This document shows, piece by piece, positions 1-11,615 of a stretch of 64,000 bases of DNA. The notes below the pieces were generated by a model. The model worked only from the letters and a program-made list of their open reading frames with translations. It ran no database searches and had not been told where the DNA came from. The DNA is from Ottelia alismoides (lineage: Eukaryota > Streptophyta > Magnoliopsida > Alismatales > Hydrocharitaceae): assembly GCA_037367405.1 (NCBI GenBank), contig JAZKJV010002314.1:124001-188000 (forward strand). The letters run 5' to 3'. Within the stretch, counting starts at the first letter, position 1. Every line of letters starts with the position of its first letter. Both the position numbers and the translations under genes were made by a program.

Positions 1-1206
1 TATACCGGATAACATGTGTATAGCAAGCAAGTGCAGGGGTCGAACCATTGAGAGCAAACTATGGATAGGTAAAATTATTATTAATTAAGAAAAATCAACA
101 ATGACTACTTTTGTACTTTTTCTTCTTTTTTTATTTTTGTGGGTTTTTCAGTTATAGTTATATTTATGTGCTTTTAGTATTTTTTACTTTTGAACTTTTT
201 CCTTTTAAATTTTGCAAAATTTTAGTTTGTTTTTATTTTTAAAGATAAAATATATTCATATATAGTAATAATATATATTATAAATAATGCATAGAATATA
301 TAATAAAAAAATATATACAAATATGTAAATATATATAGGAATAGTCATTTTTATTTTTTAATAGTTTAAAATATACATTATATATTTATAGGGAATAATA
401 ATAAGGATATAAGTATTATTAAGTATAGATAGTATATATAGGGATTTTGTAATTTTAATTATACACAAATATAGTCAAAATTCAAAAAATAAAATGTTTT
501 AAGTTTTTAATGTTTTTCTCTATTTTAATGATTTTTTTGCTAATTTTTATGTACTTTTAATACATTAGACATTTCAAAATACGGAATACAATATATAGGT
601 TAGATTGTTTTGGGTTTCAAAAATAGATAATAATATCGAAATTTCCCAAAACTATTATTAATATATACTATATAATATAAGTAAAAATATAAAATAGAAA
701 CTACTTTTGGAATTTTAAGGAATGTTTACTAATTTTTATGATTTTTTAAGGTTTTGAAATTTTAAGTGTTTTTCTTTTATATTTTTTTGACTTTTGGTCT
801 AGAGTTAGAATATATAGTAATATACTATATAGTTTTTTGAATTTTTATAGGAGATTTTATTTTTTATATTTTTATAAGAAAATAATGAATAAAAAGGATA
901 CTTTTGATTTTAAATAAATTGGAAAATGTAAGAAAATGCCAAATAAAAGATCACGCATGAACGAGCATGCTAAGAGGCATCTTCAATATTTTCCCAAGAT
1001 TTAACAAGCACAAAAGCTATTTTAAAAAATAGAAAAATGAAGAAATAATTAGAAGCACGGTAGGGGAATTGTTTGTAATAAAAATAAATTTCATGTACTT
1101 GCATGCAAATAACCACAAAATATAACGCTTATTTTTAAAATTTACGGACTAAACTTAAATATATAAAATACGCAAGGGCTTCAAGACAAATAACACAACA
1201 CCTCAC
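1..1206 (-). repeat. Ty3/Gypsy LTR fragment (outer LTR, first part), split by a nested element
   Basis: AT-rich non-coding sequence matching the early part of the LTRs at 11616, 26502 and 37825. The shared landmark is the phrase around GGGGTCGAACC at about 40-50, followed by the same succession of AT-rich blocks and, near the right edge, the start of a CACCTCAC arm. The LTR begins outside the window. At 1206 it is cut by the element at 1207-10327 and resumes at 10328, where the arm continues as CACGTG. Orientation is inferred from the related LTRs, whose primer-binding sites and polypurine tracts show minus-strand elements. No coding frame here is credible. Confidence 0.7.
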
Positions 1207-3978
1207 TGATGAACAAGTTTCCACCGCTTTAATAGTTGTATATTTTAGCGTAGTACATGTGGTGAAAACGATCCAGCAAAACCATACTTTCATATATGTG
1301 GAAATTATTTTACTTGGCAAGACACTAAGGTCGAACATAGGGACACGAGCCTCCTCATCTAACTATCAAAAATTATGATTAAATATAAGTTTAGATTCAT
1401 AAATTCAGGTCTTCAAATGCAGATGGGATGCACAACATAGAATGCACAAATATATAGTGAAAATAAGATGGCACAAAGATGCGTGCATTTTTATTGGGTT
1501 TTATGCTATTAAAATGAGGTGTAGTGCAATGATATGCAAGAAGATACAAGATGCCCTGAAAATTATCAAATACATGAGCAATAAATGATAGGTTAATTTT
1601 AGAGACAAATGGCACATTCAAAAGATTAAATGGCATTAGGATTCAAAGAATAGTAGACAAAATGTATCTCAAAACTTTGTCTATTTAATTAAGTGTAAAG
1701 TAGAAAATAAATAACGCCATTAGATAGAGAATCAAAAGAGCAACAAATGAAGATGAAATCAACCAAAAAGGAGTTTGTATGCTCAACATATGATAAATAG
1801 AGTGCACGGGCATAAATGCGAGAAAAAATATGCAAAATAAAAGGATAACTATGCAAAAAGGTCCTTGTAGGGGCATATTTGTAATTTCTGAAAAATGGTG
1901 GGGCCTCATTGCAAATTTCCCAAGCACGACGCGTGAGGCACGAGGGCTTGGGCTGGATTTTCTTGCAAATTTTGAAACTTGGCAGGGCACCAATGTAAAT
2001 AGCCCAACAACATGTGCATCGCACGCACGCTGCTAGGTTAGGAGCGAGGTTCGGGGCCGGGCAGGTGGCTCGAGAGCAGAGTGAGGTTTGACATATGGCT
2101 CTGGCCATGTGGGTGATCGAGGTGCTTCAGAGATGGCTCGGCTCCTCTGAGCCTAGCTACTATGGTGGTGTGATGTAGCCTCATCTGGGTCATTGGATGG
2201 CCATTGAGGGAGATCCATCCAACGATAGTTGCTCATCAATCCTAGCCATAAGGGTGGCGGTGATATTAGGCTCCGATAAGTGGCTCCCTCCCTCCACCGG
2301 CCTCCTAGCGCCCTGATGTTGCCGGAGGAGAGGCGCATGAACGGAGCTGGTTGTGGAACTCTAGCCATTGAAGAAATCAGTGTCTGCAAGTGTTAGCAAT
2401 AGCCGAAGCGTACATGTGTGAGGGTTGTGAGGTGAATTGAGGATCATGGGGATGAAGAAGGCGGAGGTCTAATGTTCTTCTTCGGCGAGCTGGAGATGAA
2501 ATGGAGCGAAGCGGAGGAGGGTCTGGAGGAAGGAATGGGATGAACAGACGGTGGTGTGAGGATGGTGGAAATGTGGCGGAGACCGGAGGATGGCTAGTGA
2601 TCGGTGAGAGTGAGTGTGAGTGTTGGGAAAATAAAGAGAAAAATGAAGAAAAAGTAGGCAAGAAGGGTACCTATTTGGAGCAAGCAATTGGGCGGAGTGG
2701 AAGCTTGTGCTGAGCACCAAGATGCTCGGGTTATCGCATGATGAGGTCGGCTACTCCTCGGTGCTTGGACGGCTTCTGGAGGACCGCATATTGGCCAACA
2801 GGACCACGGGTCTCATCAAGACAATCAGTCATCATTTCCTCAACAATCCGCCCCTCCGCTAACACCGGATTGGTGGACGAGGACTAATGGAGGTGAGGAG
2901 GGATTTATATATGTGGTGAATTGGCCAGTTATGGAAGGTGAGGAAAGTAATGCGATGACTGGAGTTAGCTGTAAAGAGCGGATATGGAGGTTTTAATGGT
3001 CAAGCGAGGATGGAGGGAGTAATGGCTACGTGGGCGAGGGTTTAGCTGGAGGAGAGGGTGGCTAGGTGGTTGCCATAATAGGAAGGGGGTGAGAAGTTGC
3101 AAGGTGTGAAATTTGGCGGGGGTTGAGCTAGGGGTAGAAGATAAAGTCCTGGATGTTAGATCTTATGATCCAATGATTGTGATGAGGGTGCGAGGTGATG
3201 GATAATATCAGATCACTCGATCTGATTGAGTGGTGGAGATTGAAGCGCGGGCATGTGGTTAGGATGGAGCTGAGGGTTTCATCCAACGGAGGGGGTGGAA
3301 CAGGTGACGTGGAGGATGCAGTGCCGCTGGATGGGGAAGCCATCCAACGGCTAAGGAAGAGGTGGGATAAGGGAGGTCCATATTACATCAGGAGAAGATC
3401 TAAGGGCTGAGAGAAGGGCGGCAGTGGACATCCGTGATGGAGGTGGGTAAAAGTGGATCTAACGGCCAAGGGAGAGGTCGGGTGGAGCACCAGGAAGCGG
3501 CCACCGTGGCGACCCAGAAGGCACAATGTGCCCAAATACAAAAAATACAAAAGAAATAGTATGAGGCAAAATTAGCAAAAAGTCAAAACATGAAAGTTGT
3601 AGATCTCAATGATATCTACAAGTTTCATTTTACCAAAAGTTAAAAGAGACCATTTGTACAAAGAGATATTTTTGGTAGCATTTTTAATGGATAAAAATAT
3701 TGAATTTGAAGGTTTTGTTATTTTTTGTATTTTAATTTCTTTTAAAGCTCAAAACAGATATCTACCATATTTATCTAATTTTTTTGGTATTTTTAGTGAA
3801 ATAGAAAATAAAGAAAATGTTAGTGTTAAAGTTATAAAATAATTAGTGTTAGTGTTATATAACAATTAGAGTCAGTTATTTACAACACAATATTAGTGAA
3901 TTGATTGTGGTTTTTATTGATTTTTTAGTTTGGGATAATAATAAAGAGAAATAGATATGATGCATCAGAGATTCATCA
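1207..3978 (-). repeat. LTR (3' LTR of the nested Gypsy element), 2772 bp
   Basis: Aligns along its length with 7406-10327. Shared landmarks are a CGCTTTAATAGT block near the start, AAGGTCCTTGTAGGGGCA at about 1858, the CACACTCGATCTGATTGAG-like segment near 3210, and AAAGTTGTAGATCTC near 3595. It starts TGATGAAC and ends ATTCATCA, the expected TG...CA ends read on either strand. The middle is richer in G+C than the ends and holds short frames on both strands, none matching a known protein and none shared as a frame with the other copy, so I do not call genes there. Confidence 0.78.
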
Positions 3979-4014
3979 TCCCCCTATATTTAAACTATGC
4001 TCGTCCTCGAGCAT
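3979..4014 (-). promoter_or_regulatory. Polypurine tract plus adjacent 7-bp hairpin
   Basis: Directly inside the left LTR the plus strand reads TCCCCCTATATTT, i.e. a purine-rich tract on the minus strand, the usual second-strand primer of an LTR retrotransposon. Thirteen bases further in, ATGCTCG (3997-4003) pairs with CGAGCAT (4008-4014) around a 4-base loop. The larger element at 11616-30055 has the same arrangement with a different stem sequence (15435-15467). Confidence 0.75.
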
Positions 4015-7000
4015 CTAAAGAATGAAGCAGTCGAATTAATTCTTGACAGTGCATGTGAGCTTTCAAGGCTCAATTCATGAAAAACCCTTAATTTGAGTGA
4101 TCCTTAAATTCCGGATTCGACCATGCTCTACTCAAAAGGAATCCAACTTCTCCAAGTATCAGACTCTATGTTTTGTACATATAATATTAGAGATATGACA
4201 ATTAGTGTACTGCAATCATGAGAGTCGAGTCGAGATGTTACCCAAGGTCCCAGTCTAGGAGACTCTCTACTAGAACTAATTCTCAACACTAGGGAATAAG
4301 TCTATTCTTGTGTTCAATCCATCGTCTCATTAGTTTGTCAGTCTTGAAAGTGTAGATGGAAGGCCATATGATGGAGGGCATATGATTGTGTATTTTCTTC
4401 TCTCCCTCACATTGGAACAAGGGTCCTCGCGAGTGCCTTATTACTCAACGCATGTATATTTTTGTTTGTAGATCGGTGTGTTTGTCAAGAGAGTTTGGAG
4501 TCATATGCACTTGTCTTCCTAGTAATGCATGGGGTTGTGTCTTTTCTAAATGTCTACTCTACCTTCTACACCCAGACTTGTAGCATTTCAGATGTAGAGC
4601 CCTTTTTGGGTGCAAGCCCAACTCCTTGGTCCTAGTAGCTTTGGTCCAAGTGGATACTTTGAAATGGTTGGGAGCTCTTGCCTTTGATGTAAGCTCTTTG
4701 ATATTTGACTTTGATTTGAGAGAGCTTTCCTTTCAATATTTCTTTTCTTTTCTTTTTGGTAGGTTAGCTTTGTTGTTTTCACCCAGAGTTGGTGCACACT
4801 GATCAACTAGTTTATTATGTTTCATCACACCCTGATACATAGGTAAATATCAAACGATAGTGTGTGAACTTGTTCGCATAGTGGCTAGGGTTTGCTGACA
4901 CAGATTTCTTGAAGCCTTCATTGACTTTATCCCATCCTTGAGCATCATTAAATCAGGTCTAAACTCAAATCTCCAATCCCAGTCCCTCAAGTGATAACTC
5001 AACTCATCTCATTAATCATGTGGTTGGGGAAATAATGTGATGATCATATTCTTTAGAAGGTAGAGATGAAGAGTGCAATATAGTGCTCAAATATTTCAAA
5101 CTAGGGAAGTAGGGATTACTCAGTTTCAAACCCCTAATGCCTAAGGTTGGTTAACTCAAACTCTCAAGAGTTTAAAAACCAAGTGTCCTCAATTCCTCAA
5201 TCCTTGAGTGATAGTAAATGTGTTAGGAATACACCAACTCCAAGGTTAGTGAATTTTTGTGATTTTTGCAATTGTTATGGGATTTTTTTCTTTTAATCTC
5301 AAGAGAAATGATGATTGTCCCAAGTACATATGAATAGATGCATCCATTTCCAGCCAGTATGGGTGTAAGTATGGATCGTTAGATGGCTACTCGTGTTACT
5401 CCAAGACGGTGCCATTCACATTGCCTTTTAACCATCCACTCCGCTAAGGGAGACCGTAGTTCCCTCATTGAGAAATGGCTACTCATTTTTAAACTTAGTA
5501 GTCAGAATCACTGCTCAAGAAAAGATTTTATTTTTTTTCATATTTTTATGAAATTTTGAATAAGGTTAATTGTAAATACAAAATAAGAAGTTAGTTCATC
5601 AAGTTTGAAAAGATTTTTCAAACAATGTCACATAATATATATAGATTTTTAAAACATTTTTCAAATGATTTTCAAAACGAGTAAAACCCCATTTTTCAAA
5701 CCATTGTCAAATATTTTTCAAAACAGTGTAACCCAGTTAGAAAAAATTCCAAAGCATTTACAAATATTTTTACAAAAATCACTTCAAGAGATTCTTATAC
5801 CGTAGCCCTGAAAAAGTTTCAAAAATTTCAAAATACGAGCTATGGCTAAAGTATATATACAATACATATTGTATACCTCCCTATACTTAACTTTTGCTAT
5901 GTACTCATAGCACAAAGTGACATGAAGTCATAGCTCAGGTTAGATACAAGGTGATATAACAGAACTGACTCAGATGGCCCTCCTATACTTGGGTTAAAAA
6001 TAACCTAAGTATAAGAAGAACAAGAAGAGGGAAGAATGAATGACTCGAGTCCCCCTATACTTAGGATAAATAGCCTAAGTATTGGATATGCAATGAATAT
6101 GGAGAGACACGTAGTTAATAATCAGTGATTGTATAAGGTTTCCCCCATACTTAGATTGAAGAGTGGCCTAAGTATTTGGATGTGGATTTAAGGCTGGGAA
6201 ATCGGTCATCAGTTAGGTATAGCAGGGGAATGGTTTTACGTAGATGAATGGATGGAGAGAGTGGGGGTAGATCATCTAAGGTTAAGGGAGGGTTGGAGTA
6301 ATGCACATATCAGGCTCAACCAAGCAAGCAATGACCCTTGATTTCACCAACTCGCACGTGAAGACCAACAAGTTCTACTCATTTATCTTATCTATTTTAT
6401 TGGTGATCATTCAAAATTTGAGTCCATTACACAGGGTTTAAGGCTAGGTTTTGGGCACTATCCTAGGGATACATCCTCACCTCTCAATAATCAAACATCC
6501 TACATACAATGCTGGGTGTCACTCTCCCATAAACCAAGAGTGAATTTTAATCCAATTTATTTCATCTGCTTTCATTACAGTCCCGATTTTAATTTGTGTT
6601 TATCACTGTATTAATGTGAGAGCAATCATCATATAATTGGCCATTCTCAATTTCCTTTCATTTCTGAAGTGATAAATTAGGGGAAGATTGATAAAGCCAG
6701 TGCATTCATGACAAGTCATAATGCATGCTTGAGAAAGAACTTACAGTACCCTCAGGGATCTCCATGCATCTACAAGACTGTATTAAAATTTTACACTACA
6801 TGCATGTGAGTTGAAGAAACCATACCCTGACAAGCTTCTATTATCAGGAAAGAATTCAATTATTTTGGTTAAGTGAAGCGATGTAAGTGTGTCTTGTGAA
6901 TTTCTGTGTGTCTTAACCTACGAAGCAAGCACAAATAAGAATTAAAGAGCTCAGAGAGCCATGCGCTTAGCCCTAGGTTGGCACTCAAGTGAAGCATCAC

Positions 7001-7385
7001 CTGCGTTAGGGGTGGGCTTCACACACCACATGTTTTGTTCATTTTTTCAATATACACATGTGAGCTAGCTAACGAGGACCGCTAGAAATACGATGATACA
7101 AATATATACACGACAAAATGCATGAATAAAATGTCAACTAAGCTCCATGAATCCTTCTGAATTTCTTTTGTGGCTCCTCGTAATAGAAGCTCCCAAGTCC
7201 ATGCCTCCGCGCAGATCGAGCATCCTCAATCTCCATGGGCCCTACCACAAAAGAAGAATGTCATAATAATATCAAGAAAAAGCATCAACAAAAATGATGC
7301 CAAAACAGACACGATGTGAAGACCTTAAAGTTTTGAAAATAATTATCTCAAATAAAATCCAAAAAATAAATAAGAATGAGGCATG
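4015..7385 (-). other. Internal region of the non-autonomous Gypsy element, no gag-pol
   Basis: About 3.4 kb without any protease, reverse transcriptase, RNase H or integrase motif on either strand. The left part resembles the 3' non-coding region of the element at 11616-30055 in layout: polypurine tract, hairpin, low-complexity runs of ATTTTTCAAA near 5640-5720, then hairpins carrying CCCCCTATACTTAGG. The right part is leader-like. Short frames such as 4386-4583 match no family I know and are treated as chance. Confidence 0.65.
5985..6175 (-). repeat. Three spaced hairpins carrying polypurine-tract-like sequence
   Basis: Inverted repeats of ATACTTAGG/CCTAAGTAT type at 5985-6012 (stem ATACTTGGGTT/TAACCTAAGTAT), 6057-6082 and 6147-6175. 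Each has a C-rich run (CCTCCTAT, CCCCCTAT, CCCCCAT) just outside its left arm. An unpaired copy of the motif lies near 5880. On the minus strand each unit looks like a polypurine tract attached to a hairpin. Confidence 0.75.
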
Positions 7386-7403
7386 TCCCCGGCAATGGAG
7401 CCA
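7386..7403 (-). promoter_or_regulatory. Primer-binding site of the Gypsy element at 1207-10327
   Basis: The minus strand reads TGGCTCCATTGCCGGGGA, two bases inside the right (5') LTR. This closely resembles the TGGCGCCGTTGCCGGGGA-type site of plant Athila/Tat Gypsy elements. It fixes the orientation and the inner edge of the 5' LTR. Confidence 0.8.
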
Positions 7404-7405
7404 TT

Positions 7406-10327
7406 TAATGAATGGGTTTTCATCGCTTTAATAGTCGTATATTTTAAGGTAGTACAAGCAGTGAAAATGATCCAGCAAAAACCACACCTTCGAATATGTG
7501 GAAATTATTTTACTTGGCAAGATACCAAGGTAGAACACAGGGACACGAGCCTCGTCATCTATCTATCAAAAATTATTTATTAAATATAAGTGATTAGGTT
7601 CATAAATTCATGTCTTCATATGCAGATGTGATGCACAACACAGAATGCAGAAATATATAGTGCAAATAAGATGGCACAAAGACAGAAGCATTTTTATTGG
7701 GTTTTATGTGATTAAAATAAGGTGTAATGCAACGATATGTAAGAGGGTAAAAGATGCCCTGACAATTATCAAATACATGAGCAATAAATGATAGGTTAAT
7801 TTCAAAGAGAAATGATGCATTAAAAAGATTGAAAGGCATTAAAATTCAAAGAGCAGTAGATACAATGTATATTATTACTTTGTCTATTTAATTAAGTGTT
7901 AAAATATAAAATAAATGATGTCATTAGATAGAGAATCAAAAGAGCAACCAAATGGAGCTGAAATCAACCAAAAAGGAGTTTGTATGCTTAAGATATGATA
8001 AATAGAGTGCAAGGGCATAAATGCGACAAAAAATATGCAAAATAAAAGGATAACTATGCAAAAAGGTCCTTGTAGGGGCAAATTTGTAATTTCTGAAAGG
8101 AAGCATGGCCTCCTTGCAAATTACCAAGTGTGGCACTTGAGGCACAGGCGCCTGGGCTAGACTTTTTTTTGCAAATTTTGAAACTTGGCAGGGCACTGAT
8201 GTAAATAGCCCAGCAGCACGTGCTTCGCACACATGTTGTGAGGCAAGGAGTGAGGTTCGGAGCCAAGCAGGTGGCTCGGGAGCGGAGCAAGGTTCACCAT
8301 ATGGCTTGGGCCATGTAGGTGACCCGAGGCACTTCAGAGATGGCTCGGCTCCTCCGATCCTTGCTGCTATGGTGGTGCGATGTGGCATCATCTGGGTTGT
8401 TGTATGGCCACCGAGGGAGGTCCATCCAACGGTAGCTTCTCATCATTCTTGGCCATAAGGGTGGCAGCAATATCAGTCTTCGACGAGCAGCTCCCTCCCT
8501 CTACCAGCCTCCTAATGCTTGCCCGATGTTCGAGGAAGAACATTGGGAAGCTTGCGAGGTAGTTGGTGGTGAAGAGAAGCTCCGGTGATTGCTGAGGATG
8601 TGTGGCAATGAAACAACATCAGAGGAGAGGCGCATGAACAGAGATGGTTGTGAAACTCCAGCCATTGAAGAAATAGGTGCATGCAAGCGTTAGCAATAGC
8701 CAGAATGTTCATGCGTGAGGGTTGTAAGGTGAATGAAGGACCGTGGGTATGAAGAAGGCGGAGGTCCGATGTTCTTCTCCCGCGAGATGGAGACAAAATG
8801 GAGTGGAGGGAGGAAGGTCTAGAGGAAGGGAGAGGATGAGCGGATGGTGGTGCAAGGATGGTGCAAGTGTGGAGGTGCTCGGAGGACGGCCAGTGACCAG
8901 TGAGAGTGAGTGTTAGCATCAGGAAAATAAGAGAAAAATGAAGAAAAAACAGAGAAGAAAGGCACAAGTTCGGAGCAGACAATTGGGTGGAGTGGAATCT
9001 TGTGCTGAGCACTGGAGATGCTCGGGTCATCGCACAACGGGCTCGACTGGTCCTCAGTGCTTGGACGACTATTGGAGCACCGCAACTTGGCCAGAGGGAC
9101 CAAGGGTCTCAATAACAATGGATCCTCATCGCCTCAATGATCTACCTCTCCGCTGTCACCGGAGGGGCAGGGGAAGTTGGGTCTATGCCCATGCTTGGTA
9201 GACGAGGACTGATGGAGGCTTAGGAGGGCTTTATATAGGTGGTGAACCGACCAGATATGGAAGGTGAGGGAGGTAATGCGACAACTGCCGTTAGCCGTGA
9301 AGAGCAGATATGGAGGATTTAATGGTCGCGCAGGGATGGCTAGAGTAATGGCTACATGGGAGAGGGATTAGATGGAGGAGAGGGTGGCTGAGGTGGCTGC
9401 CATAATAGGAAGGGGGTGAGAGGTTGCAAGGCGTTAAGTTCAACAGGGGTTGAGATGGGGGTAGAAGACAAAGTCCTGGTCATTGGATCTTATGATCCAA
9501 CGGTTGTGATGAGGGAACAATGTCATGGCTAAGATCAGATCACTCGATCTTATTGAGTGGTAGAGAATGAGGCACGGGCGTGTGGTTGGCATGGAGCCGA
9601 GGGTTTCATCCAACGGAGGGAGTGGATCAGGTGGCGTTGAGGATGCAGAGCCACTGGATGGGGAAGCTATCCAATAGCTAAGGAAGAGGCGGGATAAGGG
9701 CTCCTAATCACATCAGGAGAAGATCCAAGGGCTGAGAGAAGGGCGACAGTAGATGGCCATGAAGGAGGTGGGTAGAAGCGGATTTAACAGGCAAGGGAGA
9801 GGCTGGGTGTAGCACCAGGAAGCGGCCACTTGGGCGGCCCAGAAGGCGCCACGTGGCCCAATCAGATTATTCAAAAAGTCAGAAAATATAGAAAAATACA
9901 AAAGAAATAGTATGAGGCAGAATTAGAAAAAAGTCAAAACATAAAAGTTGTAGATCTCGTTGACATCTACAAGTTTTATATTGATCAAAAATTCAAAAGA
10001 GATCATTTGTACGAGATATTTTTGGTAGCATTTTTAATGGATAAAAATACTGCTTTTGAAGATTTTGTTATTTTTGTATTTTTTAATTCCTTTTAAAGCT
10101 CAAAACAAATATCTACAATATTTTTCTAACTTTTTAGTATTTTTAATAAAATATAAAATGAAGAAAATACTAGTGTTAAAGTTACGAAATAATTAGTTTA
10201 GTCTTATATAACATTTAGAGTCAGTTATTTACAATACAATATTAAATAATAGATTGTGATTTTTATTGACTTTTTAGTTTAGGAGAATAATAAATAGAAA
10301 TTAATATGATGTATTAGAGCTTCATCA
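7406..10327 (-). repeat. LTR (5' LTR of the nested Gypsy element), 2922 bp
   Basis: Partner of 1207-3978. It begins TAATGAATGGG (the expected TGATGAA with one change), next to the primer-binding site, and ends CTTCATCA before the duplication TTCAC. Against the left LTR there are many point differences and small indels, so the insertion is old. One added block is at about 8555-8630. Frames in the GC-richer middle (8500-9200) run on both strands and mirror frames in the left LTR only partly, as expected of non-coding LTR sequence. Confidence 0.78.
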
Positions 10328-11615
10328 TTCACGTGGCCTAACACATGAGGCGCGAGGACCTTAATGGAATTAGACATATGTTCTAGAGGGTCCTTGCAGA
10401 TTACACACAAGTATTTAAACTGTTAAAATATTTACCAAACTAAAAGAGAAATACAAAAATGACAGGGGTTATTTATAAAATTACCCAAAGGGTACCTAAT
10501 CGGATGGCGCAGGAAGCTCCACGTGGTCGCTTTAAGTGTGATCGACGGTTGATGGACACTTCGTTTCACAAAATATTGGACGATCTAGATTAGATCTACT
10601 TCGTGTTATCGATTCAATAGCTCTGGAGGTCGATGGAAGAAAGGGGAAGAATGTGTTCCTCCCTGACCTTCAATCGTCGAGTTCTTCGTGCATTAGTGTG
10701 ATTTCTCCTCCCCGATGGGCTCACTAGCTTCGTAGTGGTACGCCCCGCTTGCAGATGAATTTACAAGGGGACCTGATGCTTTGATATGAGCTTCTAAAAC
10801 TCACTCTAGGTGTTGATACACCCCCTATACATGCACAAAAAGAAAGAGGGAGACGGGGGAGTCGTACTTGACCCTCTATTGAAGCTGGAAGCAAGGTGGA
10901 TGATAGGGGTGGATGAGCTCCTATGGAAGGTGGCAGAGGGAGCTTTGATCTCCCCAATCCATGTAGGATGGGGGTGATATGATGGGCGAAAAGTGGAGAA
11001 TATGAAAAGGAACGACGATGGGGTGGAAGTCGGTCGGCTAACAGGCGAGTGGATGATGAAATCAAGTTGGAGCACGAAGCTCTAGCCAACAAAGATTCCT
11101 AAAATTACACTAATTTAAAAGCTACTTGTTGGAAATTAAACCTAGAGTAGGATGCTGGAATGAAAAACTAATAAAAAACTAAACTAATCAGCTCAACTTG
11201 ACCTATGCCAAGGAGTAGAAGAAGATCATTGAAGAGGCTCCGACAAACCTAGATCACGTTGATTTCAACCCTTCTCCACATCGACAAGGACGAGGGAGAG
11301 GTTGCTGTCATTAAGGTCTATCAACCCTATGATTCCTATTGGGGTTATGAAAAAACGTGGATCAAAACTCAAAAGGTCTGCCATTGGGGGTTTATTTATA
11401 GATGAAGTGGGGGAAAAGGGGGAACGATTGTGTGATCGGTGAGGGGGTTAGGTGGAGGCTAAAGGTCAGGCGTGGGTTAGGGTTGAGGGAGGAGCAGGCC
11501 GGTGGGTTGCTTGAGAAAGAAGGCGTAGTGGAGGAAAGCTAAAAAATGGAGAAGACAGTCTCACATGTGAGATTTGACAGAAAGGCAGGCAGAGGCCGAA
11601 CAGTTGACCGGGTGG
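10328..11615 (-). repeat. Outer Gypsy LTR fragment, second part
   Basis: Continuation of 1-1206 after the nested insertion. It carries CACGTG and the GAGGCGCGAGGACC phrase, then blocks parallel to 12920-14090 of the next LTR: a CGGATGGCGC segment, a CCAACAAAGATTCC-ACACTAATT block near 11085, TTTATTTATAG at 11391, and GTTGACCGGG at 11604. It stops where the LTR at 11616 begins; the missing last third is not found on the other side of that element. Confidence 0.65.

Larger units (their letters stand above)
1207..10327 (-). mobile_element. Non-autonomous long-LTR Gypsy-type retrotransposon, 9.1 kb
   Basis: Complete element in minus orientation: two related LTRs (1207-3978 and 7406-10327), a polypurine tract beside the left one, a primer-binding site beside the right one, and flanking 5-bp repeats CTCAC (1202-1206) and TTCAC (10328-10332) that differ at one base. 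The 3.4-kb internal region has no recognisable gag or pol, so it would need proteins from a relative such as the element at 11616-30055. It sits inside another LTR: joining the flanks across one duplication restores an LTR phrase seen uninterrupted at 12765 and 27734. Confidence 0.82.

Noticed and set aside
1685..3410. Overlapping frames of 60-139 codons on both strands in the GC-richer part of the LTR
   Set aside because: They lie within an LTR, are not preserved as frames in the partner LTR at 7406-10327, and resemble no protein family.
5985..6175. Bacterial-type terminators (stem-loops)
   Set aside because: Everything around is a plant retroelement; the stems share the polypurine-tract motif and are part of the element.
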